Origin: Cryptomeria japonica
Taxonomy: Eukaryota > Streptophyta > Pinopsida > Cupressales > Cupressaceae
DNA length: 64,000 bases
Direction: 5' to 3'
Assembly (NCBI RefSeq): GCF_030272615.1
Contig: NC_081410.1
Coordinates: forward strand, 503,740,942-503,804,941
Shown here: positions 12,156 to 24,179 of the stretch, piece by piece
How the letters are laid out: every line of letters begins with the position of its first letter
Numbering within the stretch: position 1 is the first letter of the stretch
Translations under genes and position numbers: made by a program
Notes under the pieces: model-generated
What the model saw: the letters and a program-made list of their open reading frames with translations, nothing else
The model's database searches: none
What the model was told of the DNA's origin: nothing

Positions 12156-13098
12156 TGTAATGTCACCAAAATGTAATTGTGGGTGAAAAATGTGTAATGT
12201 CACTTTATTTTCACCTATTACATTAGAAGAGGAGAGGAAAATTCACTGGATTCAACCTCCAAAGAAGAAGATAGAATTCTAAATGAAATGGAATGATAAG
12301 CTAATCCCCTCTTCCTATTTGAAATGGAAAGGAATTGATTGAATTATGTAGTGCAAAAGTGACAAAGAAATAATTATAACCTGAGATCGGATAGTGGGAT
12401 AAAGTTGTGCACCTAGATCTGGTAGTAATATGTCGAGACGAAGCTGCCCTACAAATTTGAGGAAAATTTGCCTGGACCGTGGCGGGAATGTACACGGTCC
12501 TTCGAAAAATCCGTGAAACGAAAAAGGGTTTTTTTGCCTCTACAAATGGAGTCCAAATCCGAAAGTACAGTTGTGCACTTATAACCTACACATAGAAAAG
12601 ATAGGAAAAGGGGTTGGGATTGGGGTTTTGCCTTTAGGTCAAACCCCAATTTTGGAATTAACCAAGTAATGAAAGAAAGTACTTGCAAGTAAATGTAAAT
12701 GAAAGACTGAAATGTAAATCACCTCAAGGGAGGTTGTGATAGCAATGTTGATAGAAATTATTATGTGGAACTAAATGTTGGAATCAATCCCCTCTTCAAT
12801 GATTGAATCCTTGACTTGAATGCAACATCGAGCCTTGAAGGGAGACTTGAGAATGCTCAATGCTGGAAAGGAATGCTTAAATGCTCTTGAATGCTTGATA
12901 ACATGTAAATTTCCCACTCATCCAACTTTTCCCACTTATCCAAATGAAAGGGAAAATACAACTTAAATACATGTCAATTAGGGTTAATGAAACTTATTTT
13001 CGTCATAGGCTGACATCGAGGAAGTTTTCTTGCTCACTGCACAACCTACAATGCATGCTCAAGAAAGGTCCTACCACAAAATAGGGCAGGGATAGGGG

Positions 13099-13990
13099 TG
13101 TTGGCAATTGACACTCATTAGATTCATTTTGTTGGCATTGATGGCAACAAGTTTAGATGAAAATCATTTACTGGCATTAGGAGGCATATACCGGCAAACA
13201 CTGGCATTGGAGTATCCAGGACTACACCGCCACCACCACTGCCACTGCCACCAGCATCAGTACTTGAAGGAAGTCGACGTCAAGGAAGATTTATTTAGTA
13301 AATCATTTTTTAATTATTGTCATGGCCGACATTGAATATCTTTTGTAATGCATTGTAAGCTGACACAAGGCACATTGTTTGTAATGGGTATATAGGTCAG
13401 TCTGTTAGGTCATTTTTAATATGACATAGGTGAAATAGAATATAGCAAAACTATATAATGCAAAGTATACATATGTAGATCATTTGTATGCGAATGTTAT
13501 TTCATGCAATGATCTGTAGATAGTTTGGATAGTATTCTTGGAGGAGAAGAGATATCGGTAGTAGTGTTCAGGGTTTATGAACCGGTGTAGAGAAGAGCTA
13601 GAACTGGAACCCTATTCGGCATAGCAGATGCAGTTTTAAGTTTATTTTATTGTTTTACTTCAACAGAAGCTTGTAGATAGTGAGACTCTTTAGTGATGAG
13701 CAGTATGCTCTAGGCAGTGTGCCTTCCTGCATGTGCAGGCCCCCATTATATGTAATATCCTTTCATATGGCCAGTGAACTTATATTGTGGGTCATAAATC
13801 CCACCGTGGTTTTTCCACGTACAAACTCAGTGTGTTATGGTGTTCATTTATGTGGATGGTTTATGTGCTTCATGATGTATGTTTATCTGTTTACCAGTTT
13901 ATATGTGTATGGTATAAAAGGGTAAAATATTGTGTCATCAGCAGAACACTGATTCACCCCCCCCCCTCTTAGTGTTCATGGATCCCAATA
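13099..13990 (+). repeat. E2 left LTR (892 bp)
   Basis: TGTTGGCAATTGACAC to GGATCCCAATA. TATAAAAG at 13913-13920 is a plausible promoter TATA box. The end box GATTCACC plus a C-run is shared with E1 and C. Confidence 0.85.
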
Positions 13991-13992
13991 AT

Positions 13993-14005
13993 TGGTATTA
14001 GAGCC
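13993..14005 (+). other. E2 primer-binding site
   Basis: TGGTATTAGAGCC lies two bases after the LTR end. It is one mismatch from the initiator-Met primer site. Confidence 0.75.
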
Positions 14006-14064
14006 TGGTACATCAAAAGAAGTTTAACAACTTGAGGAAGATCCTGAAACTGGAATCTTTGAAC

Positions 14065-15210
14065 ATGGCTATGGAGAAGCCACTTGAGATGGCTCTTGAG
14101 GATTATGATGTTGAAAGGATGAAGAACTTGAAATCGCAAGTTGAATTGAATTTTTCTATTGAGTTCATTCTTATCCTACAAGAAAAGTTATCATCAGCTC
14201 AAGCCAAGAGAAAAGAACTTTTACAAAACCTGGATGATGAGCAAAAGAATGCACTTAAGAAACAATGTTAGAAACTAAGTCAAGAAAACATGCTCATGAA
14301 GAATGAAATGCAAAATTTGACTATGAGGCTATCAAAATATATTGAGGACATAAAGAAGAAGGAGGATAATCTTGTTATATCTCTAAAGAAAAAATATGAT
14401 GAATGTGGCAGATTGACTCATGAGAATAATCTGTTGAGAACCGATTTGGCACACTCCCGGAACAATGAACAAGAACCTGAAATACAAATAACTACTCTGA
14501 GAGATGATCTGACTACTACAAGTGAGTATAAATAAAAATTCAGGATTAGTGTTGCACAGTTGGATGACTTATTAAAAAGACAAAGGTAGATTGATGATTC
14601 TAGAGGACTTGTATTTTTACAAGGTGAAAGCTCTGGTACTACAAATGAAGATCAGACAACCAATATGCAGAACTCATCAAAACAGAGGAAACTAGTAAGG
14701 AAATCTAATGCTTATAAATTAAATGGTAGATGTTTTGTTTGCAATAAATTTGGGCATATGGCTAAACAATGTAGAAATAAAGCAAATCAAAACAACAATT
14801 TTGTTCTCAGTCAATGCACAAATTGGAAAAAATATGGTCATAGATCAGAAGATTGCAAAATGAATGTTAAATGTTATGCATGTTGAAAGTTTGGACATTT
14901 TTCTAATCACTGTAGGTCAAGGAATGACACTAGATTTGTCAAATCAATTCAAAAGAACAATGTCACATGCTATGCATGCAACAAAATAGGTCATATTGCT
15001 AAGTATTGCAGAAGCAAGACTCAACCGGTTAGCAATGATAAAGATAATGAGAAAGAAAAGCAGAAGGTAGATGAAATACAACAAGATCACACCAAGAGAT
15101 GGGTTAGAAAATATGAAGAACCAAGTGGAGATGGATCTACACCAATAACTCCATGGGTATTACAGGGTATTCCTCCACCGACAGGAAATTCCATGATAAC
15201 TGAGGCATAA
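14065..15210 (+). pseudogene. E2 gag-like gene with four zinc-knuckle positions, broken
   Basis: One frame runs from ATG 14065 to TAA 15208-15210 (about 382 codons), with stops at 14269, 14533, 14587 and 14884. The first half is Glu/Lys/Leu-rich and looks coiled-coil. The second half has four zinc-knuckle positions: CFVCNKFGHMAKQC and CYACNKIGHIAKYC are complete, the second has lost a Cys (CTNWKKYGHRSEDC), and the third is cut by the stop at 14884. The tail is Lys/Glu-rich, then Pro-rich. No protease-type active site follows. The gag identity rests on the knuckles, the coil and the position after the primer site. Confidence 0.7.
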
Positions 15211-15568
15211 GCCTTAGGGGTTGGCAAAGTCATTGCAAAATCCTACATATTACCCCAGAGGAGATCTAAGGGGATCTGGAGAGTTGTGTTCATCATAGAT
15301 AAACGTTCAACTAGCACAAGACTGTGAAACCGGCACCCGGTAGGTTGATCGCGAAGCATTTATTAGAGAGAAAGATTAGGGTTTTATTTGCTGATAAAAG
15401 GGGTAAGTGAATTCATTTTCACTCACTAAGCATTCAAGCATTCAGAGTGAAGAAAAGAGGAATTTCAGGCAAATTAAGAGCATGCAAAGGCATTCTGAAA
15501 GGATTTGGAGCAGTTATCTAAGAAGCACTCAATCTTCCATAAGTGTTCACTTTTAGGTATTCTTCGAA

Positions 15569-18500
15569 ATGGCATCTGGATCTTCAGCTCCTACTTTCAT
15601 TGCAAATCCCACCATTGTAGAAGTCAAGGATATGTTAAGGCCCATATTCAAGGAGATTCCCGAAATTGCTAAGAAAGAAGACTCTGCGGGAGCATTTTCT
15701 AGGGTTCATGACAGCATGATGTATGTTGAAGATGTAAGGGCATACATTCACTGCACCCTAGAGGATCAAGGCACAGAGGAAATCAAAAGCATGTATCAAT
15801 CTATGATACTGGGAGACTCTGGAACCATCAAGCTAGAATACAAAGCAATTGAGGATCTAGGGTTAACCAGTAATATGTACATACTGGAATTCAAGGATGA
15901 AGTCATCAGATACATTCTAAGTAGGGTTCACAATGAGTTCATCTGGCTAGATAAGCCTTACATGATCACTAAGGAGGCTATTCAAGCAGTCATCGGCTTA
16001 CCCAAAGTAGGACAAGAACCTGCCAAGAAAATTTCCAACACAAAGGTCGAGAAACTCACCGGTGCAGCTCCTGATAGCAGATCAATGAGGATCAGCACAA
16101 TCACCGACACTGATGTTAAATTTGCAAGCATGATAATAGGTTATAAGGTAACTCAATTAATCGATTGTATTTTGTTGCTAGTTCATGCATTCATGCTACA
16201 TATCAGATGTTGAGGAATACTGCAACATATGATTTATGTGAATGGATAAGGAGTGAGTTGATGTTGAACCTTGGAAAGATCAAGGGAATCAAGAAAGGAA
16301 CTTTTAGATATGGTAATCTCATTGTATGTCTAATGTTTTACTTCGTGAATGAGCTACCTGGGCTTGGCAAGAAGGGTTGGGCTCATAACATACCGGTAGG
16401 TATGTAGATCAAGGAAGCAATCACTAGTCTTGGCATTGGCAGATATGAGAAACTTTGGGGGTATTTCAAAATATTCCAAGAAAACATGAGGCAGAGGGGG
16501 AGAATGTCAAAGAACATTGTGGACAAGTACTCCACTGATATCTTTTTTATGGTGAAAACTGATGAAACCCTTATGGAGGCAGTTGAACCTAGGACAATAT
16601 GGGTTATAGAGCTTGGATATGAGGTGGGTGATAGCATTTTTGAACTCTATGAAAAAATGTTGCTAGATGCCCCATTGGATGACAAAACAGAGCATTTAGC
16701 ATAGCAAATGAGAAGGCCCTTCAAGTCAAAATTGGTTTTAATAGGAAGAGAAGAGAGAAGAAAATAGAAAAGATGTATGCATATGTACAGGATGTAATTC
16801 ATAAGATAGACACTCAGCTAGGTTCTGGATCCAAACCGCCAGTAGAACCAACAGTGGCTAGTACTGCAGAGGTGAAGAAGCCTAAAGCTTACATTTCTAC
16901 CATCACTTCTAATTCTAACCCTGTGGACAATGAACCTCTAGCTTTCAGAAGAGTACAAAGGAAGAAAGTGGATCAACCACCAATAGAGAAAAAGAAGGTG
17001 GAGCCTAGGAGGAGACTTATCAGAAGGGCAACTAAACCTACTGCACCACCACCTCCAACAAGGAAGCCTATACAAAAGTGGAAACTAGTTTCATCCACTC
17101 CGACAACCCCAAGTAAAAAGAAGAAGAGTGATGACACTGAGCCTAGTAAGACTAAAATGACCTATGCTAAGCCAATTGATGAAATAACAAAAGATGGAAT
17201 TTTGAAAAATGTATGTATGTGTTATGAGAACTTAGGAGAAAATGAGCAAAATGAAATAAAAGAGGCTATTTTGTTATATATAGACATTTATAAGAAAGCC
17301 TTAATAGAAATTTTGAAGGAGATACCTCGATATTTGTATAATAAACTTGATGCTAGAAGACTTGACGTTGTCAAGAGAGATAGGGAAACTAAGGAAGTAG
17401 CACTTTTGGAAATAAGTGGTTCAATAAACAATGAGGAAATGAAAAGATGCATAGATGTTGCAAATAGGACAGTTTTTAGTAGTAAACCCCGACAAATAAG
17501 CCTTATGATGGGCAGAGTTAATGAGGTGATAAATGAGACCAGTAAGGGTTGGACCAAATTCTTCCAGAAGAATCCAGATTTTCTTACATCTCAAGAAGAA
17601 TTTGCAAAGCCTCCATCTTCCACCATTCTAGATAAATCACAAGGGAAAGGTATTCTAGATAGTTCAGCTCCAATTTTGAATACACTGATAGTAACTATAG
17701 ATATACAAACACAACCAGCTAAGGAAAGTGTACAGTTTGTATCGGCACAAACTATTTTTGAGCAAGGAAATGTACAGGTTACACAAAATATTGTGGATAA
17801 TACTCCACCGGCGGTAACTGGCACTGCACCAAGTGGCGAAGCCATCGGTGCAAAAGAGGTTGTAGAGGATAAGGTAAAGGGAACTGAATCTACACCAGCA
17901 TTTAAAACTGATTCCCTAGTAAAGGTTTTGGCAATTGACACTTCTCAGGTTGAGAAGAAATCAATCACTGAGATGAGTCCAACTGAATTGATGATGATGG
18001 CTACTTAGAAATTATTGAAGGAGGGTACTGCAGATAGGGGAATAATTGATCAATCAATTAAAATATTGCATAATTTAATCCCTGATTGTAAGATTGAAGA
18101 TGGAGCAAGCCCTTCCAGCAAGCTCAAGACTCTAACAGAACATATTTCTAACAATTTTCAATCTCTGAGGCAAATTGCAGACCGACAGGCTTTAGAAAGA
18201 TTCACTACAGCTAAAAGAGAAGCCTTTGACCAAATCATAGAAATAGAGAAAAAGAAAATTGATGCCAAACTCATTCTTATTGAGGTTTGTTTAAAACAAG
18301 GTATAAATGTCTACAGGGTCTTTTGTAGCATAGGAGTTCTTATAGAAAATGTAGATAGCAGACTAAAGGAGTTATATGATAAGGTAGCTAGCATTGCAAA
18401 CTCTTTTGATGGATTGACCGCACTAACAACATCTGTTGATGGACAAATTTTGTCCTTGGAGAACCAAATTTTTGCTTTTGAGAAGGAGAGAGATAAAGTC

Positions 18501-18749
18501 ATTAGGAGAGAAAGAAGTCTTAGAGGATTGGTGAGTCCCAGATTAAATTCATTGGGTGTTCATAAGAGAGAGTGCATGGACATTATTGCTAAACCCACAC
18601 CGACAAATGTCAAAGAGAAGGAAACACTTGCCCACTTACTAACTGGACCAGCATCCATATCTGACACCTTCAAAACCAATTGGGATACATATCTTCAGTT
18701 GTTGGATAAAGCTTACCCAGAAATTTTGAAGTTGGTCAAGCTCCAGTGA
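15569..18749 (+). pseudogene. E2 ORF2, large protein of unknown function, broken
   Basis: Starts at ATG 15569. The reading frame changes near 16150 and again near 16690. Stops lie at 16405, about 16702 and 18006, and the end is TGA 18747-18749. Its alignment with E1 ORF2 is clear by eye: KEAIQAVIG, a conserved ...MIIGYK segment, SELMLNL, a hydrophobic aromatic stretch and LMEAVEPR in the same order. A basic, Pro-rich linker, MSPTELMMMAT (compare MSASELMEIAT in E1) and a coiled C-terminus follow. The region 16773-18005 is open for 411 codons. I do not recognise the family. Conservation of order and length between two diverged elements argues that it was once under selection as an element protein. 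Confidence 0.65.
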
Positions 18750-18967
18750 AATTAACAGTATTCATTTATTCTTTTGTTCTGAATTCTTTCAATTCTTTCA
18801 CCTATCTTTGGCATTGATGCCAAAAGGGGAGTATGTATATATGTGAAAAATATCAGAAAATATCACATGGGAAGGACATCAGGATATCAGAAGGAGTGTA
18901 TTGCTCAAGGGGAGCATATTTCAATGGAACCAACAGGGAATCCATTTTTCACATAGTGTTTCCATCA

Positions 18968-18984
18968 ATGCCAAAGGGGGAGAT
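18968..18984 (+). other. E2 polypurine tract
   Basis: ATGCCAAAGGGGGAGAT sits directly before the right LTR. A second, similar module (ATTGATGCCAAAAGGGGAG) lies upstream at about 18815-18832. Confidence 0.7.
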
Positions 18985-19865
18985 TATTGGCAATTGACAC
19001 TCATCGGATTCATTTTTTTGTCATTGATGGCAACAAGTTTAGATGGAAAATTTTTACTGGCATTGGAGTATCCAGGACTACACCAGCACTGGCACTGACA
19101 CCGACATCAGTACTTGAAGGAAGTCGACATCAAGGAAGATTTATTTAGTAAATCATTTTGTAATTATTGTCGAGGCTGACATTGAATATCTTTTGTAATG
19201 CATTGTAAGCCGACATAAGGCGCATTGTTTGTAACAGGTATATAGGTTAGATTGCTAGGTCATTTTTAATATGACATAGGACGCAACATAGGTGAAATAG
19301 AATATAGCATAACTATATAATGTGAAGTATACGTATGTAGATCAATTGTATGTGAATGTTATATCATGCAATGATTTGTAGATAGTTTGGATAGCATTCT
19401 TGGAGGAGAAGAGATACAGGTAGTAGTGTTCAAGGTTTATGAACCGGTACAGAGCAGAGCTAGAACCGAAACTCTATTTGCCATAGCATATGGAGTTGTA
19501 AGTTTATTTTATTATTTTACTTCAGCAGAAGCTTGTAGTCAGTGAGACTTTTTAGTGATGAGAAGTATGCTCTAGGCAATGTGCCTTCCTACATGTGCAG
19601 GACCCCATTATATTTAATATCCTTTCATATGGCCAGTGAACTGATATTGTGGGTCACAAATCCCACCATTGGTTTTCCTCTTTGAGGTTTTTCACGTATA
19701 AACTCATTGTGTTATGGTGTTCATTTATGTGGATGGTTTATTTGCTTCATGCTATATGTTTATTTGTTTACCGGTTTATATGTGTATGGTATAAAAGGGT
19801 AAAATCTTGTGTTATCAACAGAACACTGATTCACCCCCCCCCTTCAATGTTCTTGGATCCCAACA
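18985..19865 (+). repeat. E2 right LTR (881 bp)
   Basis: Copy of 13099-13990 ending GGATCCCAACA. Its first two bases are TA rather than TG. The TATAAAAG box is repeated at about 19790. Several small indels separate the two copies. Confidence 0.85.
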
Positions 19866-20090
19866 AGGGGCGGCACGCCCCTGTCCTAGGAGGACAAGGG
19901 TGCCATGGCCCTTTCCTAGCCCTTTCTCTAGGGCAGAGTGTAGACAGGGTGGTGTAGAGGCCAAGGGAGAAGCAGATTCTGAGGGTTGAGTAGTCTTCGG
20001 TCTCTGATCAGACTAGGGGATTCGATCTTGTGTTCGTGACAACCCTAAGGCGGTCAAAAATTGCTAGGGTCACAATTTTATGACACTACA

Positions 20091-21247
20091 ATTTCAAAAT
20101 TAAAATCCAAATTTATCTCCCACTTGCATTCTCCTAACAAATTCACTTGCATGATTAATCCTCTTCTAGAGCCTTCTAGATTCTTCTAATCATCCTAATT
20201 AGCCTAATTCATCTCTTAAACATTTGCACATTCCTTAGGAGAAGTCACTTCTCAAAAATGCCTCAAAGTCTTTAAAATGCATTGAAGGCTTTATGTCCTC
20301 AACAAGTCAACCTTCAAAGTCTTCCTAACCATTAATGGTTAATCCAACCTCAACTCATGGTTAAACACTTTCTCTCTAACTTAACCCTCATTTAACCTAG
20401 GGGTCTCATCAAGGACTCCTTATTTTGACCCTGGTTATCTTATTAACCCTTGCATAAGATTTTATACTTTGGGTAAAATCTTTATCCACTGGTTAATCCT
20501 AATTAACCCTAACCACACTCTCCTAGGGTGACCCTCATGTCTTCTCAGGTATTTAATGCCTCTTACATCTCCTCTCAAGCCACCTCTTGTTGACAATTGT
20601 CACCATTTCGTTGGTGAAAATTGTAAACATGGATTGAGTAAATTTCAATCCTAGCCCTTGTTAAGATTATTGAATCTTAACCATCCATTTCGCTATTTTC
20701 CCTATAAATAGGACTCACTTTGTTCATAATCCATATCCAAATTTATATGCATCCAGGGTATCAAGAATGTCCATTTGTCTCTCTCATAAGCTTAAGCATT
20801 TGAGATAGCAATCATATTTTAATAGCATGTTATTTTCTTTATCACATCTTGGTATTATCATAGAATCACCATGTTAGGATAGCATAACATGTTAGATTCA
20901 TCTTATTATCATTTTCATACTAGTTTAGCTTCATATCAATCTCATCATCTTGCACCATATCATTTTCTAGTTTCAATATCCATTCACATGCTAAGATCTT
21001 AGTTGCATTTTTATTTAGATCTTTTATCATATATCCCTCATTCTTTAGGTAGTCATCTTAGAGATCAAGTGCTCTTCCAAGCTGAGAGCCACCTTGATTT
21101 GAAGGATCCTTGGAGATAGAGAACAATGAGATGGCTTTAGAGATCTTGTTTCACCAACTTGTTTATGATTGTAACCTCTAATATAATATTTCACTTGTGT
21201 GCTTGATTTGTTTCTCATTTGCAAGATTCCACAATTCTAAGCATACA
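20091..21247 (+). repeat. D left LTR, second part
   Basis: Resumes with ATTTCAAAATTAAA exactly where the first part stopped and follows the right LTR to GCATACA. Together the two parts give about 1,485 bp after removing one TSD copy, against 1,473 bp for the right LTR. Confidence 0.8.
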
Positions 21248-24090
21248 TTTCTAGTGCCCACTATGGGGCTCAACCCCAGTTTTAGATATTTCTAACTTTT
21301 TTTCCTGCAGGTTCACACACAGGAATTTTTTAACATGCATTTCCTTGGTCTAGTGCATATACCTCATGTTTCAGTGCATCTGCCCACTATAATATTGCAT
21401 TTGAGTAGTTTTCTGGCACATATGACTCATTATGTGGTACATTTGATGTTTGTTCTAGCGCATATACCTAATTCTGTTGCGCATAGACTATTTCTTTTGG
21501 GGCATTTGCAAAATTATGTGGCGCATTTACATTATGTTGTGGCACATTTAAAATAGAGTTGAAAATTTTAACAAGGTCAGAAAATTGGGCTTGTCTAGCC
21601 CACTTGGATTTTTAATTTTCACTAATCTGGTTTGTGGCAGGTCTCTAACAGTGGTTTTGTAGGTCCAAAAGGAGTAGTTTTTCTTTGTTAAAATTACTTT
21701 TTCAAAGTTAGATTAAAAATAATTCACTTCTATTATTTAAGTAAAAAGAACCTCACACTTTCTTTTTGGGTTTAAAAATAATTTCACTAGTGTTTTTGGG
21801 CTTAAAAGAAACCACACTTGCAAGGTTAACAAGAACAACAAACTCAAAATCTTTCATTTTCTTTGTAAGTTAGGAAGATAACCATTTTTTTTGAGGGGGG
21901 GGGTTAAAAAGAACAAGACAAATTTCTCTTTCTTGCAAAGTCTAAAAAGAACAATCCACACTTTTGTTGCAAGTAAAAAGAGCAAGCCACTTGTCAATTT
22001 TGCAAAGCGTTTTCCATATTCGTTAACTAGGATTTCATTTTCCTAGTGTAAAAAATCATTGCTTTGTGGGTAAAAAGAATACCATGTTTGATTGGAGCAA
22101 CATCGCCAATTAGGACTTAGAAAATAATTGCTATCAAGGTTTAAAATAAATCATTGTTTTCTTTGTTTTGAGTGAAAGGTATATGCTCTCCCCTTAATTG
22201 GGTGACCAAAAATCCAGACTCACTCCTTCATGCTTTATTTCATTTCAAGCAATTAAAACCTTTAGAGGGCCTTCCTTCTCGAGTTGCCTTGAGGGGGCCG
22301 ATGAGAAGGGAACGACCTAAGTGGGAAACAACTTTTAGCCAAGTATTCCAATCCACTATAATCAAATGTGGAGGCTGATGAAAATCCCCTCCAACGGTTT
22401 TGCTCAATGATTAGTCTTACCCCAGTATCCTTGAGATACGTAAAGCCTTTTTTTTAAAGGTTGGGAAGCCTCCCGAGGGAGTTTATCACTGAAGACAGAA
22501 TGGAAGCCTGATTACGAACTTTAGAAATAGAAGCCTTGCCACGTCAGTATCCAGACATTAATAATATCATAGTGCAAGGGTGGGGAAGAATCCGCCCTCA
22601 AGACACTCACCATATATCTCCCAAGATAACAATTGAATTGAGGAGCAATCCTCTTTGAGTTAATTTCTAGATGAATGCCAAAAAATGGGCGCCCTCTAGG
22701 GGGTGACACAATTGTTTGAGCTAAAGGAGTATCCAAATGTGGGCTATGGTATTATTGATGACCTTTGATTAAAGATTCTAGTTGGTGTATTTTTCTTGTG
22801 TCTAAACCAGTGAAAACATCAAGGATTTGAACACATCCTCAAACAAACATACACTCAATGTTTAGAATTAGAATGACCAGGGTCTTCATGCTTATTGTGT
22901 ATTCTTATCAAAATTCTTAAAATACCTTGCAAAAAAAATCAGTTCAAAATTTGAGTCAAATCAAGCAAAACATAGAGTAGCACATTCAACTCAAACAGTA
23001 GCGCATAGAAAAAATTCTATTGCGCATTCAACCAAAATAGTGGTGCATATAAAACATCTTATAGCTCATTCAACCATAACAATGGTGCATACGAAACATT
23101 ATGTAGCACATTTGAACAATCCAGATGCATTTTTAAACAACCATGTAGCGCATTTGAAATAGAGGCTTATCCAGCAAAGATTCTCAAAAAACAAAAATAG
23201 ATCTAAATACCCTTTTGAGAGGTCTTTTCTTTTTAATTATCATAGACAAATTTGTGTCTTCCAACTCAGAAAGGTATCAATCTAGTGATCATAAGTTTTC
23301 ATCCAACTTAATATCAACATCAAATACCCAGTTAGATATTTAGGTTAGTCAAATCAAGTTTCCAAATTAGGGAACTTTATCCATATCATTTGATGCACTT
23401 AGTCATGAAACTAGGGGGCATATCAAACCCTCTATTCAAACTAAGTAAGCTTGAGTATCCAAAAGCAAGTACTTTTTATCAACATCAACCTATCAAAAAT
23501 CATCAACTGTGATCACTTGTATGACCACTTCTCAATGGTTACAAAGGAAGAATCTTCACCAAAAAACTAATTTGAAAAGAAAACAACCAAGCCAAGAGAA
23601 AATCTTGAAAAGAATAAAATTTCTCTACATAAATGTAAACTACTCCTAAAACACCATACTTTCTTACACCGCTTTCATATCTATCTATGTTGTAAAGGAA
23701 CAGAGTTTAATGAGGAAGCTTTGAAAACACGGGCTTTTGAACAAAAATTAGCATTCTCCCAGTGTATCAACCATGGAGGAAAATTCAATTTAGCTTATTT
23801 TCCTAAAGATCCAATCACATATTAAATCAACTTAAGTTATGTCATTTTCTACGCGATCCCATAAAAACGTTGAGTGGGACAAAAAGCCTGAATCAAGCAT
23901 GAGACACATCTTTGGAAGTTAACTTATTTAAATTAGTTTAATCTTAGTTAGCCTTTGCACCCAAAAGTTTCAATGGTATGTTAGCTTTTTTATCTCAATT
24001 ATCGTATTTTGATCACACTAAATCTTGCATACATTTCTAACGCCCACAAAGATCACTCTAATTTGAATGGGCACCTAAGAGGAAGTCCTT
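21248..24090. other. D interior, 5' part: leader and degenerate repeats
   Basis: No readable gene. After the primer-site-like GTGCCCACTATGGGG at 21253-21267 there are two blocks of degenerate short repeats. Block 21335-21556 repeats GCGCAT/GCACAT-type words every ~20-30 bp. Block 22975-23165 repeats TAGCGCATT-type words. The frame 21335-21556 is only a translation of the first block. A run of G lies at 21895-21903. Confidence 0.5.
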
Positions 24091-24179
24091 GTTGCACCTG
24101 TACCTATCGGAGGAGCTAGTGGAGGGAGAACATTTGATCTCCTACTTTATGCAGCCCGCCAACCTCCCATTGTACCTAG

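Larger units (their letters stand above)
13099..19865 (+). mobile_element. LTR element E2: gag plus long unknown ORF, no pol
   Basis: A complete element with LTRs at 13099-13990 and 18985-19865 and a perfect 5-bp TSD AGGGG (13094-13098 and 19866-19870). The order is LTR, primer site TGGTATTAGAGCC, gag-like pseudogene, ORF2 pseudogene, polypurine tract, LTR. It lies inside solo LTR F. Like E1 it has no protease, integrase or reverse transcriptase in any frame. It is the best-defined copy of this family in the window and the innermost of a three-level nest. The coding regions are damaged by stops and two frame changes. Confidence 0.85.
12156..20090 (-). mobile_element. solo LTR F, split by E2
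   Basis: The two parts, 12156-13098 and 19866-20090, together form an inverted counterpart of the solo LTR at 47503-48727. On the minus strand it starts TGTAGTGTCATAAAATTG at 20090 and ends ACATTACA at 12156. Shared landmarks include the CTATTTTG block, the CACGGTCC segment and the AAACCC-rich end. Once E2 is removed the LTR is about 1,163 bp. It sits inside the D left LTR with ATTTA (12151-12155) and ATTTC (20091-20095) as a 4/5 TSD. No interior or second LTR is present, so it arose by LTR-LTR recombination or is otherwise reduced. Confidence 0.75.
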
